Shown one piece after another: positions 33,923 to 43,092 of a DNA stretch of 64,000 bases (its first letter is position 1; the number at the start of each line of letters is the position of its first letter). The notes under the pieces are model-generated. The model did not search any database and had not been told where the DNA came from. It saw nothing but the letters and a program-made list of their open reading frames with translations. Position numbers and translations under genes: made by a program. Source of the DNA: Eubacterium sp. AB3007 (lineage in GTDB: Bacteria; Bacillota; Clostridia; Peptostreptococcales; Anaerovoracaceae); assembly GCF_000688015.1 (NCBI RefSeq), contig NZ_JIAD01000001.1, forward strand, positions 1,612,001-1,676,000, in the 5' to 3' direction.

Positions 33923-34789
33923 TTACTCCTGCAGCCCGGAGAACGCATCCGCCAGCGCTGCAAACTCCTCCAGCGACAAAGTCTCCGCCCGCCTTCTGGC
34001 GTCGATGCCGGCGGTCTCCAATGCGGTTCGGATCGCGTCCTTACTGTGCCCCGTCGCTGTCAGGGAATTCAGCAGGGTTTTTCGGCGCATGGAGAATCCC
34101 GCACGCACACAGCGGAAGAACATGTCTTCGTCTATAGGGCGTACAGCGGGTTCTTCTCGAAGATCCAGCCGCAGCACGGTGGAATCCACCTTGGGCATCG
34201 GCATGAAATTCTCCTTCGGCACCTCCTCCACCGTCTCCACGGTACAGTAGTACTGCACCGCCACGGACAAAGCCCCATAGGTCCTTCCTCCCGGGGAGGC
34301 CTTGATCCTGTCCGCCACTTCCTTCTGCATCATGATGGTGATGCTCTCGCAGGGGATCCGGCTCTCCAACAGCATCATGATTATGGAGGTCGTAATATAG
34401 TAGGGAAGATTTCCGATGACCTTCACCGCCCGGTAAGGCGCGTCTTCCATCTCCTCCTGAATAAGCGCCGCCAGATCCAGTTTCATCACGTTCTCGTTGA
34501 TGATCTGAATATTGTCATAGCCTCTCAGCGTGTCCGCCAAGACCACCATCAGATTGCTGTCGATCTCCACGGCGATCACCTTTCCGGCCTTCTCGGCTGC
34601 GGCGACTGTCAACACACCGATGCCGGGACCGATCTCAATGATCAGATCCGAAGGTCCGATGTCCGCGCCTTCCACGATCCCATCGATGACCTCCTTGCTG
34701 GTCAGGAAATTCTGCCCCAGGCTCTTGGAGAACCGAAATCCATATTTACTCTTGATCGCTCTGATCACTGCAGGATCGTATAGCTTCAT
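33923..34789 (-). CDS. rsmA: 16S rRNA (adenine1518-N6/adenine1519-N6)-dimethyltransferase
   Basis: A 288-residue KsgA/RsmA methyltransferase that dimethylates two adenines at the 3' end of 16S rRNA during 30S assembly. Motifs are SLGQNFLTS, the SAM loop EIGPGIGVLT, VEIDSNL and the catalytic NLPYYITT. ATG at 34789 follows AAAGGA and lies within the 3' end of rnmV, a 44-base overlap that couples the two. Confidence 0.96.
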   Translation of the reverse strand: MKLYDPAVIRAIKSKYGFRFSKSLGQNFLTSKEVIDGIVEGADIGPSDLIIEIGPGIGVLTVAAAEKAGKVIAVEIDSNLMVVLADTLRGYDNIQIINENVMKLDLAALIQEEMEDAPYRAVKVIGNLPYYITTSIIMMLLESRIPCESITIMMQKEVADRIKASPGGRTYGALSVAVQYYCTVETVEEVPKENFMPMPKVDSTVLRLDLREEPAVRPIDEDMFFRCVRAGFSMRRKTLLNSLTATGHSKDAIRTALETAGIDARRRAETLSLEEFAALADAFSGLQE

Positions 34790-35309
34790 AGTATTCCTTT
34801 CTTGTAATCCCAAACCCGTTCAGTTTTGCCAGGAAGGTCTTCCCGTTTCCGTACCCGATGCCCAGAGCCTCTCCCAGCTGCTCTCTTCGGACCCGGCTTC
34901 CCGGTCCGATCAGCCCCTCCGCCGCCAGGTCCTCTGTGGTGAACGCCTCTTCATCGTCTCTGGACGCAGGGCTTTGTGCACGGGCACCCGCAAGTGCCTG
35001 CCGGATCGCCTCGGGGCTCGCATTCTCCACGCCCACATCGCCGTCACGGAGCGCCTCCGACTTGGGGAGGAACGCTTCCTTGCATCCGGGGTAGCGTGTC
35101 CGGATCTGTCGCCGGATGTACTCGCCGGGGTAGTCCGGGTCTGTCAGCACGATGATCCCCCGGGTGTGGACGGCCTTGTCGATCTGGCGCCACATCTCCT
35201 CGCTCATACCAAAGCCGTGGGTCTCTATGGTCTGGGCATCCACCGCCCGCCGAATGGCGGCCGTGTCATCACGCCCTTCCACCACGATGATCTCTTGAAT
35301 CTTCTCCAT
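34746..35309 (-). CDS. rnmV: Ribonuclease M5
   Basis: A 187-residue Toprim-domain RNase that matures 5S rRNA in low-GC Gram-positives. The Toprim glutamate is in VVEGRDD, and the D-x-D metal motif is LTDPDYPGE. The pairing rnmV-rsmA is conserved across Firmicutes. Compared with B. subtilis there is a slightly longer acidic middle segment (residues about 105-125). It is preceded by divIC with a 34-base gap. Confidence 0.95.
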   Translation of the reverse strand: MEKIQEIIVVEGRDDTAAIRRAVDAQTIETHGFGMSEEMWRQIDKAVHTRGIIVLTDPDYPGEYIRRQIRTRYPGCKEAFLPKSEALRDGDVGVENASPEAIRQALAGARAQSPASRDDEEAFTTEDLAAEGLIGPGSRVRREQLGEALGIGYGNGKTFLAKLNGFGITRKEYYEAIRSCSDQSDQE

Positions 35310-35343
35310 GCTCTATCCTCTGCGGATCGTGTCCTTCCCTCCG

Positions 35344-35697
35344 CTATCTGTTGTCATCTGCGCTCTTGTCGGTGGCTTCCTCGTCCTGCTTACTCTTGTC
35401 CTTGATGTAGAGGACCTCTCCCGGCTTCACCATGTTCAGCTGCTTGCGGGCCTGCTCCTCGATATAGTTCAGGTCGTTGACCTTCTGCAGCTCCAGTTCC
35501 AGCTGGGCTTTTTCCTTCTTCAGGGCCTTGTTCTCCTTCTCCAGGTCGCCCTTCTCTGACCACAGGTCTATGATCGTCTTGGCTGAGACGCCAAACACGA
35601 TCACCAGTGCGGCGACCACGGTGATCAGAAGGATCCTGGTGGGGTTCAGCCACCGCCTTCTTCGTCTCCGTCTTCTTCTCTCTTCCCGTTCGTCCAT
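35344..35697 (-). CDS. Septum formation initiator family protein (DivIC/FtsB-like)
   Basis: A 117-residue bitopic protein. A run of arginines (RRRRRRRRR) at the cytoplasmic end is followed by a membrane helix (about residues 22-44), then an extracellular coiled coil rich in Lys/Glu and a short conserved ARKQLNMVKPGEVLY tail, as in DivIC/FtsB of the divisome. The start at 35697 follows GGGGAG and is 5 bases after the DnaD-like stop. Usually a divIC gene sits near the ribosomal maturation or spoIIE locus; here it lies between replication genes. Confidence 0.85.
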   Translation of the reverse strand: MDEREERRRRRRRRRWLNPTRILLITVVAALVIVFGVSAKTIIDLWSEKGDLEKENKALKKEKAQLELELQKVNDLNYIEEQARKQLNMVKPGEVLYIKDKSKQDEEATDKSADDNR

Positions 35698-35702
35698 CCC
35701 GT

Positions 35703-36965
35703 TTACTCCCCTTGTTGTTTCAACCACACCTCTGCCTCCTCCAGGCGGAGGGGCACGCAGGTACACCGTTCTCCCAGATCGGTGACCCCGGTATCGTGGC
35801 ATTTCTCGCACAGATACCTGTGGTCGGTGTAGTCCATCTCGTATTCGTTATCGGTGAGGAGCACCGCTCTCTCCATGGAGAGGGACTCCATCTGCTCCCG
35901 TATTTCCTGCCCTTCTTCGGCCCGGCCGCTGATCAACGCCTTGGACATCATGGCGCCCAGCTCGCGGTAACGCTCATCGATCTCCCGTATGCGGGGAATG
36001 GATGCGTATACCTCGCTGCGGCGCTGGGAAGCCTCCTCATCTCCTTTCAGGCGCAGATACTCGTAGTACTGCTTCAGCTGGGCATTGGTCACATTCACCT
36101 GCCGGTTCACATCGGTGCCACGGGACTCGGATTCCTTCCGCCAGCCCAGCAGAACTTTGTTCACATAGTTGAAGTTGGGGCTGGAGATGCCGGAGGTCTT
36201 GCTGCAGGCATCCAGGATCCGCTCCATGGAGAACCCGTACTCGTCGAACCACCGGTCGATCATCTCGCGCTCGGTCTCGGTGATGCCCCGGTTGAACCCC
36301 AGCGCCTGCATGATCCGCTTCCGCTGGTAGTGCCGCTGATCTGTCTCTTGCAGGTGGAGGCTGATCTCCTCCACAGAGGTATGCCCCTCTGCTACCCAGT
36401 TGTGGAGCACCGTCTCGATGTAGCGCATGTTGGTCTTCCCCTTCTCCGCACAGTACCGGAAACAGTAGAGCACCAGGTCTCCGGAGATGTGCTCATCCAC
36501 GATCCAGCTGATCACCTTCCGGACCTCGGTGGAACTCATGCTCCGTTCCATGATCTTCTCGATCTGTCCAAAGGTCTCCTTCAGCTGTTCGTTGCCGAAC
36601 ACCTTCTCCTCCCCCCGCTTGGGGGCCGGCAGGGGTTCATCGTTCTTCCCGTACATCTGCTGCCGCAGATCCAGGAACTCCACCGTGAAATCAAGCTCGC
36701 CGCTGGCATCAAAATAGATCTTCCGGATCGCTCCCATTTTCTCCCAGTACGTCCAGGCATCTCCCACCTGCTTCTCTGAGAGCCCCAGCTGCCGGGCGAT
36801 CATCTGGTCGTTCATCTCCATATCAAAACCGGCGTACATGCTCGCGTAGATGTACACCTTGACATAGTCTCCCGGCGCCGCCGGCAGATACTCGTTAATG
36901 AAGATATTCTCTACCTGCGTTCCCTGCAGGTAGACATCTCTGCTCTTTTCTCTGATGTATTTCAT
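35703..36965 (-). CDS. DnaD-domain replication protein
   Basis: A 420-residue protein with an N-terminal winged-helix part (about 1-110) and two DnaD/DnaB_2-type C-terminal domains, shown by YIETVLHNW and YVNKVLLGW, the YxxxIxxxW signature. After a coiled-coil stretch it ends with a zinc-knuckle-like CEKCHDTG...CTC that resembles the start of DnaC/DnaI helicase loaders. It probably acts in loading the DnaB helicase, whose gene is directly upstream. No separate dnaC/dnaI follows, unlike in many Clostridia. ATG at 36965 with TTGGAGG. Confidence 0.85.
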   Translation of the reverse strand: MKYIREKSRDVYLQGTQVENIFINEYLPAAPGDYVKVYIYASMYAGFDMEMNDQMIARQLGLSEKQVGDAWTYWEKMGAIRKIYFDASGELDFTVEFLDLRQQMYGKNDEPLPAPKRGEEKVFGNEQLKETFGQIEKIMERSMSSTEVRKVISWIVDEHISGDLVLYCFRYCAEKGKTNMRYIETVLHNWVAEGHTSVEEISLHLQETDQRHYQRKRIMQALGFNRGITETEREMIDRWFDEYGFSMERILDACSKTSGISSPNFNYVNKVLLGWRKESESRGTDVNRQVNVTNAQLKQYYEYLRLKGDEEASQRRSEVYASIPRIREIDERYRELGAMMSKALISGRAEEGQEIREQMESLSMERAVLLTDNEYEMDYTDHRYLCEKCHDTGVTDLGERCTCVPLRLEEAEVWLKQQGE

Positions 36966-37025
36966 GGTCCTCCAAGCGCAGGCACAAAGCCTTCGGCGCA
37001 TGCCGCGGTGTGCCGCGCCCTATCC

Positions 37026-38339
37026 CTACGCCATATCGCTGAACTTGGTGTATCTGGCCACCCAGGTCAACTCGATCTTCTTGGTCTGGCCACTTCTGTG
37101 CTTGGCCAGGTTGACCTCGCAGACACCGGGCTTCTCTGTCTCTTCGTTATAGTAGTCGTCTCTGTACAGGAACATGACGATATCCGCGTCCTGCTCGATG
37201 GAGCCGGATTCTCTCAGGTCCGACAGCTTGGGGCGCTTGTCGTCCCGCTGCTCCGGCCCACGGGAAAGCTGGGACAGCACGATCACCGGGCAATCCAGTT
37301 CTCTGGCCATCAGCTTCAGGTTCCTGGTCAGCGCACTGATCTGCTGCTGCCGGCTCTCGATGCGGCTGTCTGCATTCATCAGTTGCAGGTAGTCGATGAG
37401 CACCAGATCCAATCCGGACTCCGCCTTCATCCGGCGGCACTTGTTCTTGATCTCAAAGATCGTCAGGTTGGGTGTGTCATCGATGTTGATGGTGGCCTGG
37501 GACATGGCGTCCATGGCCAGCATCAGGCGATCCCAGTCGTTGCGGTCAAGCGTCCCCTTCTTTAGGTTCTCAGAGTCCACTCTGGCTTCCATGGCTAGGA
37601 GCCGGTTGCCCAGTTCCTCCTTGGACATCTCCAGACTGAACAGGAGCACGGCCTTCTTTCCCTTCAGGGCCGCGTTCTGCGCGATGTTCAGTGCAAACGC
37701 CGTCTTTCCCATGGCCGGTCTGGCCGCCACGATGACCAGTGTAGACTTCTGCAGTCCGCCGGTGACCTCGTCCAGGGCTCTGAATCCCGTGGTCACCCCG
37801 CGGATCTTTCCCTGGTTCTGCACCGCCTCGTTGATCAACTCGATATCCCGGAGCATGACCTCCCCGATGGGGGTGTAATCCCGGCTTTGTCTGGACTGAG
37901 CAATGCGGAAGATCTCCTGCTCCGCATAGTTCAGGATGTCCTTGGGATCCTGATCCGCATCGAACCCACGCTCCCGGATCGTCTCCGCTGTGAGGATCAT
38001 GGTGCGCAGTGCCGATTTCTCTGCAACGATCCTGGCGTATTCTCCCACATTCACCGCAGAAGGCACCTCGCTGGACAGTGATGCCACGTAGCTCCGTCCC
38101 CCCGCAAGCTGGAGCACCTTCCGGCGCTTCATCTCGTCGCAGACGGTGACGATATCCACAGACTTGTTGTCCTTGTACATATCCGTCATGGTGGCAAAGA
38201 TCTCCCGGTTGGCACCGTCGTAGAAATCCTCCGGCTTCACCAGTTCGATGGCATCGGCCAACGCCTCCTTGCTCAGCAGGCCGGCACCGATCACAGAACG
38301 CTCCGCTTCCAGATTGTTTGGAGGGATCTTCTCAGCCAT
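37026..38339 (-). CDS. dnaB: Replicative DNA helicase
   Basis: A 437-residue hexameric helicase that unwinds DNA at the fork. The N-terminal helical domain begins PPNNLEAERSVIG, the RecA-like motor has Walker A ARPAMGKTA, Walker B LVLIDYLQLM, and the DnaB motifs SQLSRGPEQR and DLRESGSIEQDAD. There is no intein. The start codon overlaps the rplI stop by 1 base. Confidence 0.98.
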   Translation of the reverse strand: MAEKIPPNNLEAERSVIGAGLLSKEALADAIELVKPEDFYDGANREIFATMTDMYKDNKSVDIVTVCDEMKRRKVLQLAGGRSYVASLSSEVPSAVNVGEYARIVAEKSALRTMILTAETIRERGFDADQDPKDILNYAEQEIFRIAQSRQSRDYTPIGEVMLRDIELINEAVQNQGKIRGVTTGFRALDEVTGGLQKSTLVIVAARPAMGKTAFALNIAQNAALKGKKAVLLFSLEMSKEELGNRLLAMEARVDSENLKKGTLDRNDWDRLMLAMDAMSQATINIDDTPNLTIFEIKNKCRRMKAESGLDLVLIDYLQLMNADSRIESRQQQISALTRNLKLMARELDCPVIVLSQLSRGPEQRDDKRPKLSDLRESGSIEQDADIVMFLYRDDYYNEETEKPGVCEVNLAKHRSGQTKKIELTWVARYTKFSDMA

Positions 38340-38782
38340 CAGTCTACCACCTTAACCGTAAGCTCAGCGTTCACACCGCTGTAGAGCTTGATGGGAACAT
38401 TGAATACCCCCAGCGCCTTGATGGGGCTTTCCAGAGACATTTTCTTCTTGTCGATCTTGATGCCGTGCTGGCGCTCCAGCTCAGCGCTGATCTCCTTGGT
38501 GGTGATGGAGCCGAACAGCCGACCACCTGTGCCCGCCTTGGTGAGGATGGTCACATCGATCTTCTCGATCTTCTCGGCCAGTTCTTCCGCCGCGGCCTTC
38601 GCCGCCGCTTCTTCCTCAGCCTGCTTCGCCTTCACCTTCTCCAGCGTGTTGATGTTTCCCTTGGTGGCCTCGATCGCATACCCCTTGGGGATCAGCATGT
38701 TCCGGGCATAGCCGTCACTGACCTTCACAACCTCACCGGCCTTGCCGGTTCCCTTCACGTCCCTTTTCAATATTACGATCAT
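38339..38782 (-). CDS. rplI: 50S ribosomal protein L9
   Basis: A 147-residue L9 with the N-terminal signature GTGKAGEVVKVSDGYARNMLIPKG (shortened: DGYARNMLIPK), a connecting long helix rich in Ala/Glu/Lys, and the C-terminal RNA-binding domain GRLFGSITTKEI. It is 4 bases after the gdpP-like stop. The rplI-dnaB pairing is widely conserved in Firmicutes. Confidence 0.97.
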   Translation of the reverse strand: MIVILKRDVKGTGKAGEVVKVSDGYARNMLIPKGYAIEATKGNINTLEKVKAKQAEEEAAAKAAAEELAEKIEKIDVTILTKAGTGGRLFGSITTKEISAELERQHGIKIDKKKMSLESPIKALGVFNVPIKLYSGVNAELTVKVVD

Positions 38783-38786
38783 ATGT

Positions 38787-40553
38787 CTACCTCTTTTCTG
38801 CTAATTCTTCCAATATATTACGGATCTCCTCCAACGCCTCTTTCGGCGTGAGATCCACCTGGGCTCCCGCCGTGGTCAAATGTCCGCCGCCGCCCATTTT
38901 CTCCATGATCACCTGCACGTTGACCTCTCCCAGAGATCTGGCGCTGATCACCGTTTCGCCCTGTTCATTTCTGCCAGTCACAAAACTGGCCCGCACGCCC
39001 TTCATGTTCAGCAGCTCATCGGCTACCTGCGAGTGGATGATCTGGGCGTCCCGGTTATTTCCCCGGCAGATAGAGGTGGCTACCCCGTCCTCGTGGATGG
39101 TGGCCGAGGAGATGCAGTGTGCCCGCACCTTGAACGCCTCCATATCCACCTGGAAAAAACGTTTGACTTCTGTGGTGTCCGCACCCGAACGGCGAAGCCA
39201 GGCTGCCGCCTCGAACGTCCGCACCCCGGTCTTTACCGCAAATCGATTGGTGTCGATGGTGATTCCTCCCAGAAGTGCTTCTGCCTCCAGTTTCTCCAGT
39301 GCCCGTTTCTTCCCGGCATACTGCAGGATCTCTGCTACCAGTTCCGAAGCGGAAGAGGCGTAGGATTCGATATACTGCAACGAAGTATTCTGGATGATGT
39401 CCGCCGACCGCCTGTGGTGGTCGATCACAGCGATATGCCCCACCTTCTCCAACAGCTCCGGGCAGTCCACAAAGCTTCTCCGGTGGGTATCTACCACGAT
39501 GAGCAGGGTGTTCCCATCGGCCATTTCCTGGGCCTTCTCCCCATTCGCAAAGTTGTATTTCTCGCTCTCCTCTGCCTGATCATAGATCAGCTGCAGTGAG
39601 TCATTGACCTCTGACAGCACGATGGTGGCATCCCTTCCCTGCATCTTGCAGAGGCGGAACATACCCATGGCCGATCCAAAACAGTCCATGTCCGGGTTCC
39701 GATGGCCCATGATCATTACACGATCTGCGTCATCGATCAGCTGGTTCAGCCGATGCGCGATCACGCGAGAACGTCCTTTGTTGGTCTTCTCTACCGTCTG
39801 GAGCATCCCCCCATAGTAGTCGGTCTGCTCTCCTTCCTTGACGACCGCCTGATCGCCGCCTCTTCCCAGCGCCATGTCGATGGCCGAGACTGCGTAATCT
39901 TCCGTCTCCTGGAAGTCCTCTCCCAGCACACCTATCCCGATGGACAGGCTGACAGGAAAATCCGCTTCGGATTCTATGCTCCTGGCCTCATCCAGAATGG
40001 GGAACTTGTCCTCCCGCATCTTCTTCAGATAAGAGTATTGGAAATATATGACATACTCGTCTTCCTTGTGCTTGATGATGGATCCACGGATCTCCGAAGC
40101 CCACTTCCGGATCGTTTTGTCAAGCTGGGACGAGATGTCCATCCTCATGTCCGGCAGTGTACTGGCCATCAGTTCATCGTAGTTGTCGATTCTGACGATG
40201 CAGCAACAAAGCCTTCCTTCCTCGTAGTTCTTCCGTACATCCTCATAGCTTGTCACATCATCGAAAAACACGAATATGTTGTTGTTCTGTTCCGACATGT
40301 TCATGCTGGCGAACAGCCGAAAACTCTTCCCATTGCGCTCAATGGTCTTGTAATCCGAACTTTCTGCCGTCTCGGTCAGCCCGGCGATCTTCACTCCCGT
40401 AAGCTGGAAGAAATCGCTCCCCACCAGACCATCGTACAGGAACACCTCGTTCATATGTGCGTTGCAGCTGACGATCTTTCCACTCTCGTCCACCACGCAC
40501 ATCGGCAACGGAACAGATCCCGCCATGTCTTTTTCAAATACTGTCTCAGCCAT
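38787..40553 (-). CDS. GdpP-like DHH phosphodiesterase (c-di-AMP type) lacking membrane helices
   Basis: A 588-residue protein with a PAS-like domain (about 10-100), a degenerate GGDEF domain (about 105-240) and DHH-DHHA1 domains (about 265-588). The catalytic motifs are GHRNPDMDCFGSA, VVDTHRR, VIDHHRR and GGGGH. GdpP hydrolyses cyclic di-AMP. Canonical GdpP (about 650-660 residues) starts with two membrane helices, but here the sequence goes directly from the start into the PAS region, so it should be cytosolic. ATG at 40553 follows GAGAGG. The order gdpP-rplI-dnaB is the standard Firmicute arrangement. Confidence 0.88.
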   Translation of the reverse strand: MAETVFEKDMAGSVPLPMCVVDESGKIVSCNAHMNEVFLYDGLVGSDFFQLTGVKIAGLTETAESSDYKTIERNGKSFRLFASMNMSEQNNNIFVFFDDVTSYEDVRKNYEEGRLCCCIVRIDNYDELMASTLPDMRMDISSQLDKTIRKWASEIRGSIIKHKEDEYVIYFQYSYLKKMREDKFPILDEARSIESEADFPVSLSIGIGVLGEDFQETEDYAVSAIDMALGRGGDQAVVKEGEQTDYYGGMLQTVEKTNKGRSRVIAHRLNQLIDDADRVMIMGHRNPDMDCFGSAMGMFRLCKMQGRDATIVLSEVNDSLQLIYDQAEESEKYNFANGEKAQEMADGNTLLIVVDTHRRSFVDCPELLEKVGHIAVIDHHRRSADIIQNTSLQYIESYASSASELVAEILQYAGKKRALEKLEAEALLGGITIDTNRFAVKTGVRTFEAAAWLRRSGADTTEVKRFFQVDMEAFKVRAHCISSATIHEDGVATSICRGNNRDAQIIHSQVADELLNMKGVRASFVTGRNEQGETVISARSLGEVNVQVIMEKMGGGGHLTTAGAQVDLTPKEALEEIRNILEELAEKR

Positions 40554-40573
40554 GAAATTACCTCTCGCTATCG

Positions 40574-41485
40574 TCACTGCCCCTGGGCAGTTCGTAATAT
40601 ATCGATCAGTCTGTTCAAGTCACCCTGATCGTAGTACTCGATCTCGATACTCCCTTTCTTTCCCTTCTGATGGATAGACACCCTGGTGCCATAGATCTCT
40701 TTCAGTTCTTCCTCCACCCTCTGGACATCTGCATCCTTGGGTTTCAGAGCCTTCTGTGTATTTCTGCTCTGCTTCTCAGGCGCCTTCGCCAGCTTTTCTG
40801 CTTCCCGTACAGAGATCCCTTCCTCCGTGATCTTGCGACACACCTGTTCACGACGGGATTTCTCTTTTATAGACAACAGTGCACGGGCGTGTCCCGTGCT
40901 CATCTTCCCCTCTGCCAGCATTGTCTGCATTTCCTGCGGCAGCTTCAGCAGTCGCAGGGAATTGGTGATATACGGTCGGCTCTTACTGACGCTTCTGGAA
41001 ACTTCTTCCTGCGTCATGCCATAGGCTCGGATCATCTCATTCAGCCCCTGAGCTTCTTCGATCGGATTCAGATCCTCTCTCTGCATGTTTTCTATGATCG
41101 CGATGAGCATGTTGTCCTCATCGGAATACTCTCTCACCAGACAGGGAACCTGCGGCAGCCCTGCTTCTCTCGCCGCTCTGTAACGTCGTTCCCCAGCTAC
41201 GATCTCATACCCGGCCCCCTTCGGGCGCACCACAAGAGGCTGGATGATCCCGTGCTCCCTGATGGAGTCTGCCAGTTCTGCGATTCTCTCCGGATCGAAG
41301 TTCTTACGTGGCTGATTGACATTCGGCTTGATCTCGTTGATATCCAAATATAAAACAGTCCGCCCGTCCGATGCCCCTCGCGGATCTTCTGCCGCCTCAG
41401 GTTCCGGCGCTACCGGTGCCTGATCTGCAAACAGCGCGTCCAGCCCACGGCCCAGGCCTCTTGCCTTTTTGTTTTTACCTGCCAT
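40574..41485 (-). CDS. parB: Chromosome partitioning protein ParB (Spo0J)
   Basis: A 303-residue CTP-dependent DNA clamp. The N-terminal GLGRGLDALF binds ParA, GERRYRAAREAG is the CTP-binding/Arg motif, the ENMQREDLNPIEEA stretch and helix-turn-helix KSRPYITNSLRLL recognise parS, and the C-terminal dimer domain is present. Two parS sites lie about 0.9 and 1.5 kb away. It overlaps parA by 11 bases. Confidence 0.97.
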   Translation of the reverse strand: MAGKNKKARGLGRGLDALFADQAPVAPEPEAAEDPRGASDGRTVLYLDINEIKPNVNQPRKNFDPERIAELADSIREHGIIQPLVVRPKGAGYEIVAGERRYRAAREAGLPQVPCLVREYSDEDNMLIAIIENMQREDLNPIEEAQGLNEMIRAYGMTQEEVSRSVSKSRPYITNSLRLLKLPQEMQTMLAEGKMSTGHARALLSIKEKSRREQVCRKITEEGISVREAEKLAKAPEKQSRNTQKALKPKDADVQRVEEELKEIYGTRVSIHQKGKKGSIEIEYYDQGDLNRLIDILRTAQGQ

Positions 41486-42257
41486 TCAGCTCTTCCTCTC
41501 TCTCCAGAAACTCTTCTGCAAACTCCCTGTATGCCTGTGCTCCCTTTGATCTGGAGTCATACTCTACCACCGGCAGCCCGTAACTGGGCGCCTCTGCCAA
41601 TCGGATATTCCTTGGGATGACCGTGGAATACACCTTGGCCCCAAAGTATTTCTTCACCTCCTGGACTACCTGGATCGACAGGTTGGTTCTGCCATCGAAC
41701 ATGCTCAACACGACGCCTTCCACATCCAGGTTCGGATTCATGTTCTTCCGTACAAGGTCGATCGTGCTCATGAGCTGGCTCACACCTTCCAGTGCATAGA
41801 ACTCACACTGGATCGGGATCAGCACACTTTCCACCGCAGTCAGCGAGTTGATGGTCAGGATTCCCAGCGAAGGAGGGCAGTCGATCAGAATATAGTCATA
41901 GTACTGCCGGATACGGTCGATCGCCTTCTTCAGACGCTTCTCTCTTCCCTCCAGTTGTACCAGCTCGATTTCCGCGCCTGCCAGGCTCACGTTAGCAGGA
42001 ATCAGATCCAGGTTGGGGACAGCGGTATGCAACACCACTCTCCTGGGGTCGAAATTTTCGTGCACCAGAAGCTCATACACCGTATACTTCAACGCTTTCT
42101 TGGAGATTCCGATCCCACTGGTGGTATTCCCCTGCGGGTCGATATCCAGCATCAGGACCTTCTTCCCCATCTGCGCCAGACACGCTGCAAGATTGATATT
42201 GGTCGTGGTCTTTCCTACGCCACCTTTCTGGTTAAATATAGCGATTGCCTTTCCCAA
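41475..42257 (-). CDS. parA: Chromosome partitioning ATPase ParA (Soj)
   Basis: A 260-residue deviant Walker A ATPase. NQKGGVGKTTT is the P-loop, DIDPQGN and DCPPSLG follow. It drives origin segregation with ParB and regulates initiation. The start is TTG at 42257 with AGGAGG 6 bases upstream. It is the first gene of a long co-oriented block, with TATAAT at 42296-42301 upstream and a perfect parS next to the promoter. Confidence 0.97.
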   Translation of the reverse strand: MGKAIAIFNQKGGVGKTTTNINLAACLAQMGKKVLMLDIDPQGNTTSGIGISKKALKYTVYELLVHENFDPRRVVLHTAVPNLDLIPANVSLAGAEIELVQLEGREKRLKKAIDRIRQYYDYILIDCPPSLGILTINSLTAVESVLIPIQCEFYALEGVSQLMSTIDLVRKNMNPNLDVEGVVLSMFDGRTNLSIQVVQEVKKYFGAKVYSTVIPRNIRLAEAPSYGLPVVEYDSRSKGAQAYREFAEEFLEREEELNGR

Positions 42258-42340
42258 TTGAAACCTCCTGCTTCCCTATTTTCATTCTTTTCCCTATTAT
42301 ATCCTACATTGCAGGATTTTACTACTGTTTTGGCGAAAAA

Positions 42341-42356
42341 TGTTTCACGTGAAACA
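42341..42356. promoter_or_regulatory. parS: parS centromere site, perfect palindrome
   Basis: TGTTTCACGTGAAACA, the exact consensus of chromosomal parS. It lies between rsmG and parA, about 40 bases upstream of the parA -10 box (42296-42301), so bound ParB could also affect this promoter. Confidence 0.97.
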
Positions 42357-42384
42357 ATTTCAGACTATTTTCTTTCTCCTTGAT

Positions 42385-43092
42385 CTATCTAATGGGGGTC
42401 TTCGCCGGCTTTCCTGGCTGCCTCGGGTATTTCTTCGGTGTCGGAACCACTTTGGAAATGGTCAGAAGCGTGCGCCGTTGTTCGTATAGCTCCAGCGCAC
42501 ATACATCGGCCAAATCCCCGCCAAGAATTCGAATCGCCTTCTTGGCGTTGTTGCATTCCTCCACCACATCGCCTGATTTGTAGGAAACAAAGAAACCTCC
42601 AACCTTCACAAACGGCAGACAGTATTCTGTCAATACGGCAAGGTCAGCAACGGCTCTGGACACACAAAGGTCATATTGCTCTCTGTGGGTTCGCTCTCGC
42701 CCCAGATCCTCCGCTCTCGCATGGATGACCTCTACGTTTTGAATCCCGCACTCCGCACACATTTCTCTGACAAGATCCATCCGCTTCCTGAGAGAATCCA
42801 TCAGAACAAAGCTCTTTTCCGGCGACAATATCGCCAGGGGAACTCCCGGAAATCCTCCTCCCGTTCCCACATCGATGATTTTCTTCGCCTTCTGGTATGC
42901 TTCCTTATTATATATAGCCACAGAATCCAGAAAATGTTTCACGTGAAACTCTTCCGGATCTTTGATGGCGGTCAGGTTAACTTTCTCGTTGTTAGCAAGC
43001 ACCAGTTCCATGTATTTCTGAAACTGGGCAAGCTGCTCTTCTGTCACGGGAATGTTCAGTTCCTCTAGCCCGCGCTGTAATAGATCGCTCAT
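42385..43092 (-). CDS. rsmG: 16S rRNA (guanine527-N7)-methyltransferase
   Basis: A 235-residue GidB/RsmG that methylates G527 of 16S rRNA. SAM loop [17 protein letters not shown], with [20 protein letters not shown] before it and [13 protein letters not shown] after. The FHVKHF codons contain a second parS site. The start overlaps the mnmG stop (ATGA), so the two are coupled. Confidence 0.97.
   Translation of the reverse strand: MSDLLQRGLEELNIPVTEEQLAQFQKYMELVLANNEKVNLTAIKDPEEFHVKHFLDSVAIYNKEAYQKAKKIIDVGTGGGFPGVPLAILSPEKSFVLMDSLRKRMDLVREMCAECGIQNVEVIHARAEDLGRERTHREQYDLCVSRAVADLAVLTEYCLPFVKVGGFFVSYKSGDVVEECNNAKKAIRILGGDLADVCALELYEQRRTLLTISKVVPTPKKYPRQPGKPAKTPIR
42935..42950. promoter_or_regulatory. 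parS: parS site within rsmG (15/16)
   Basis: TGTTTCACGTGAAACT, one mismatch at the last base. It encodes FHVK in RsmG, a common location of parS in Firmicutes. Confidence 0.93.

Noticed and set aside
42935..42950. Third and further parS sites
   Set aside because: Only the two TGTTTCACGTGAAAC sites were found; other GTTTCA-like words in the window lack the palindrome.
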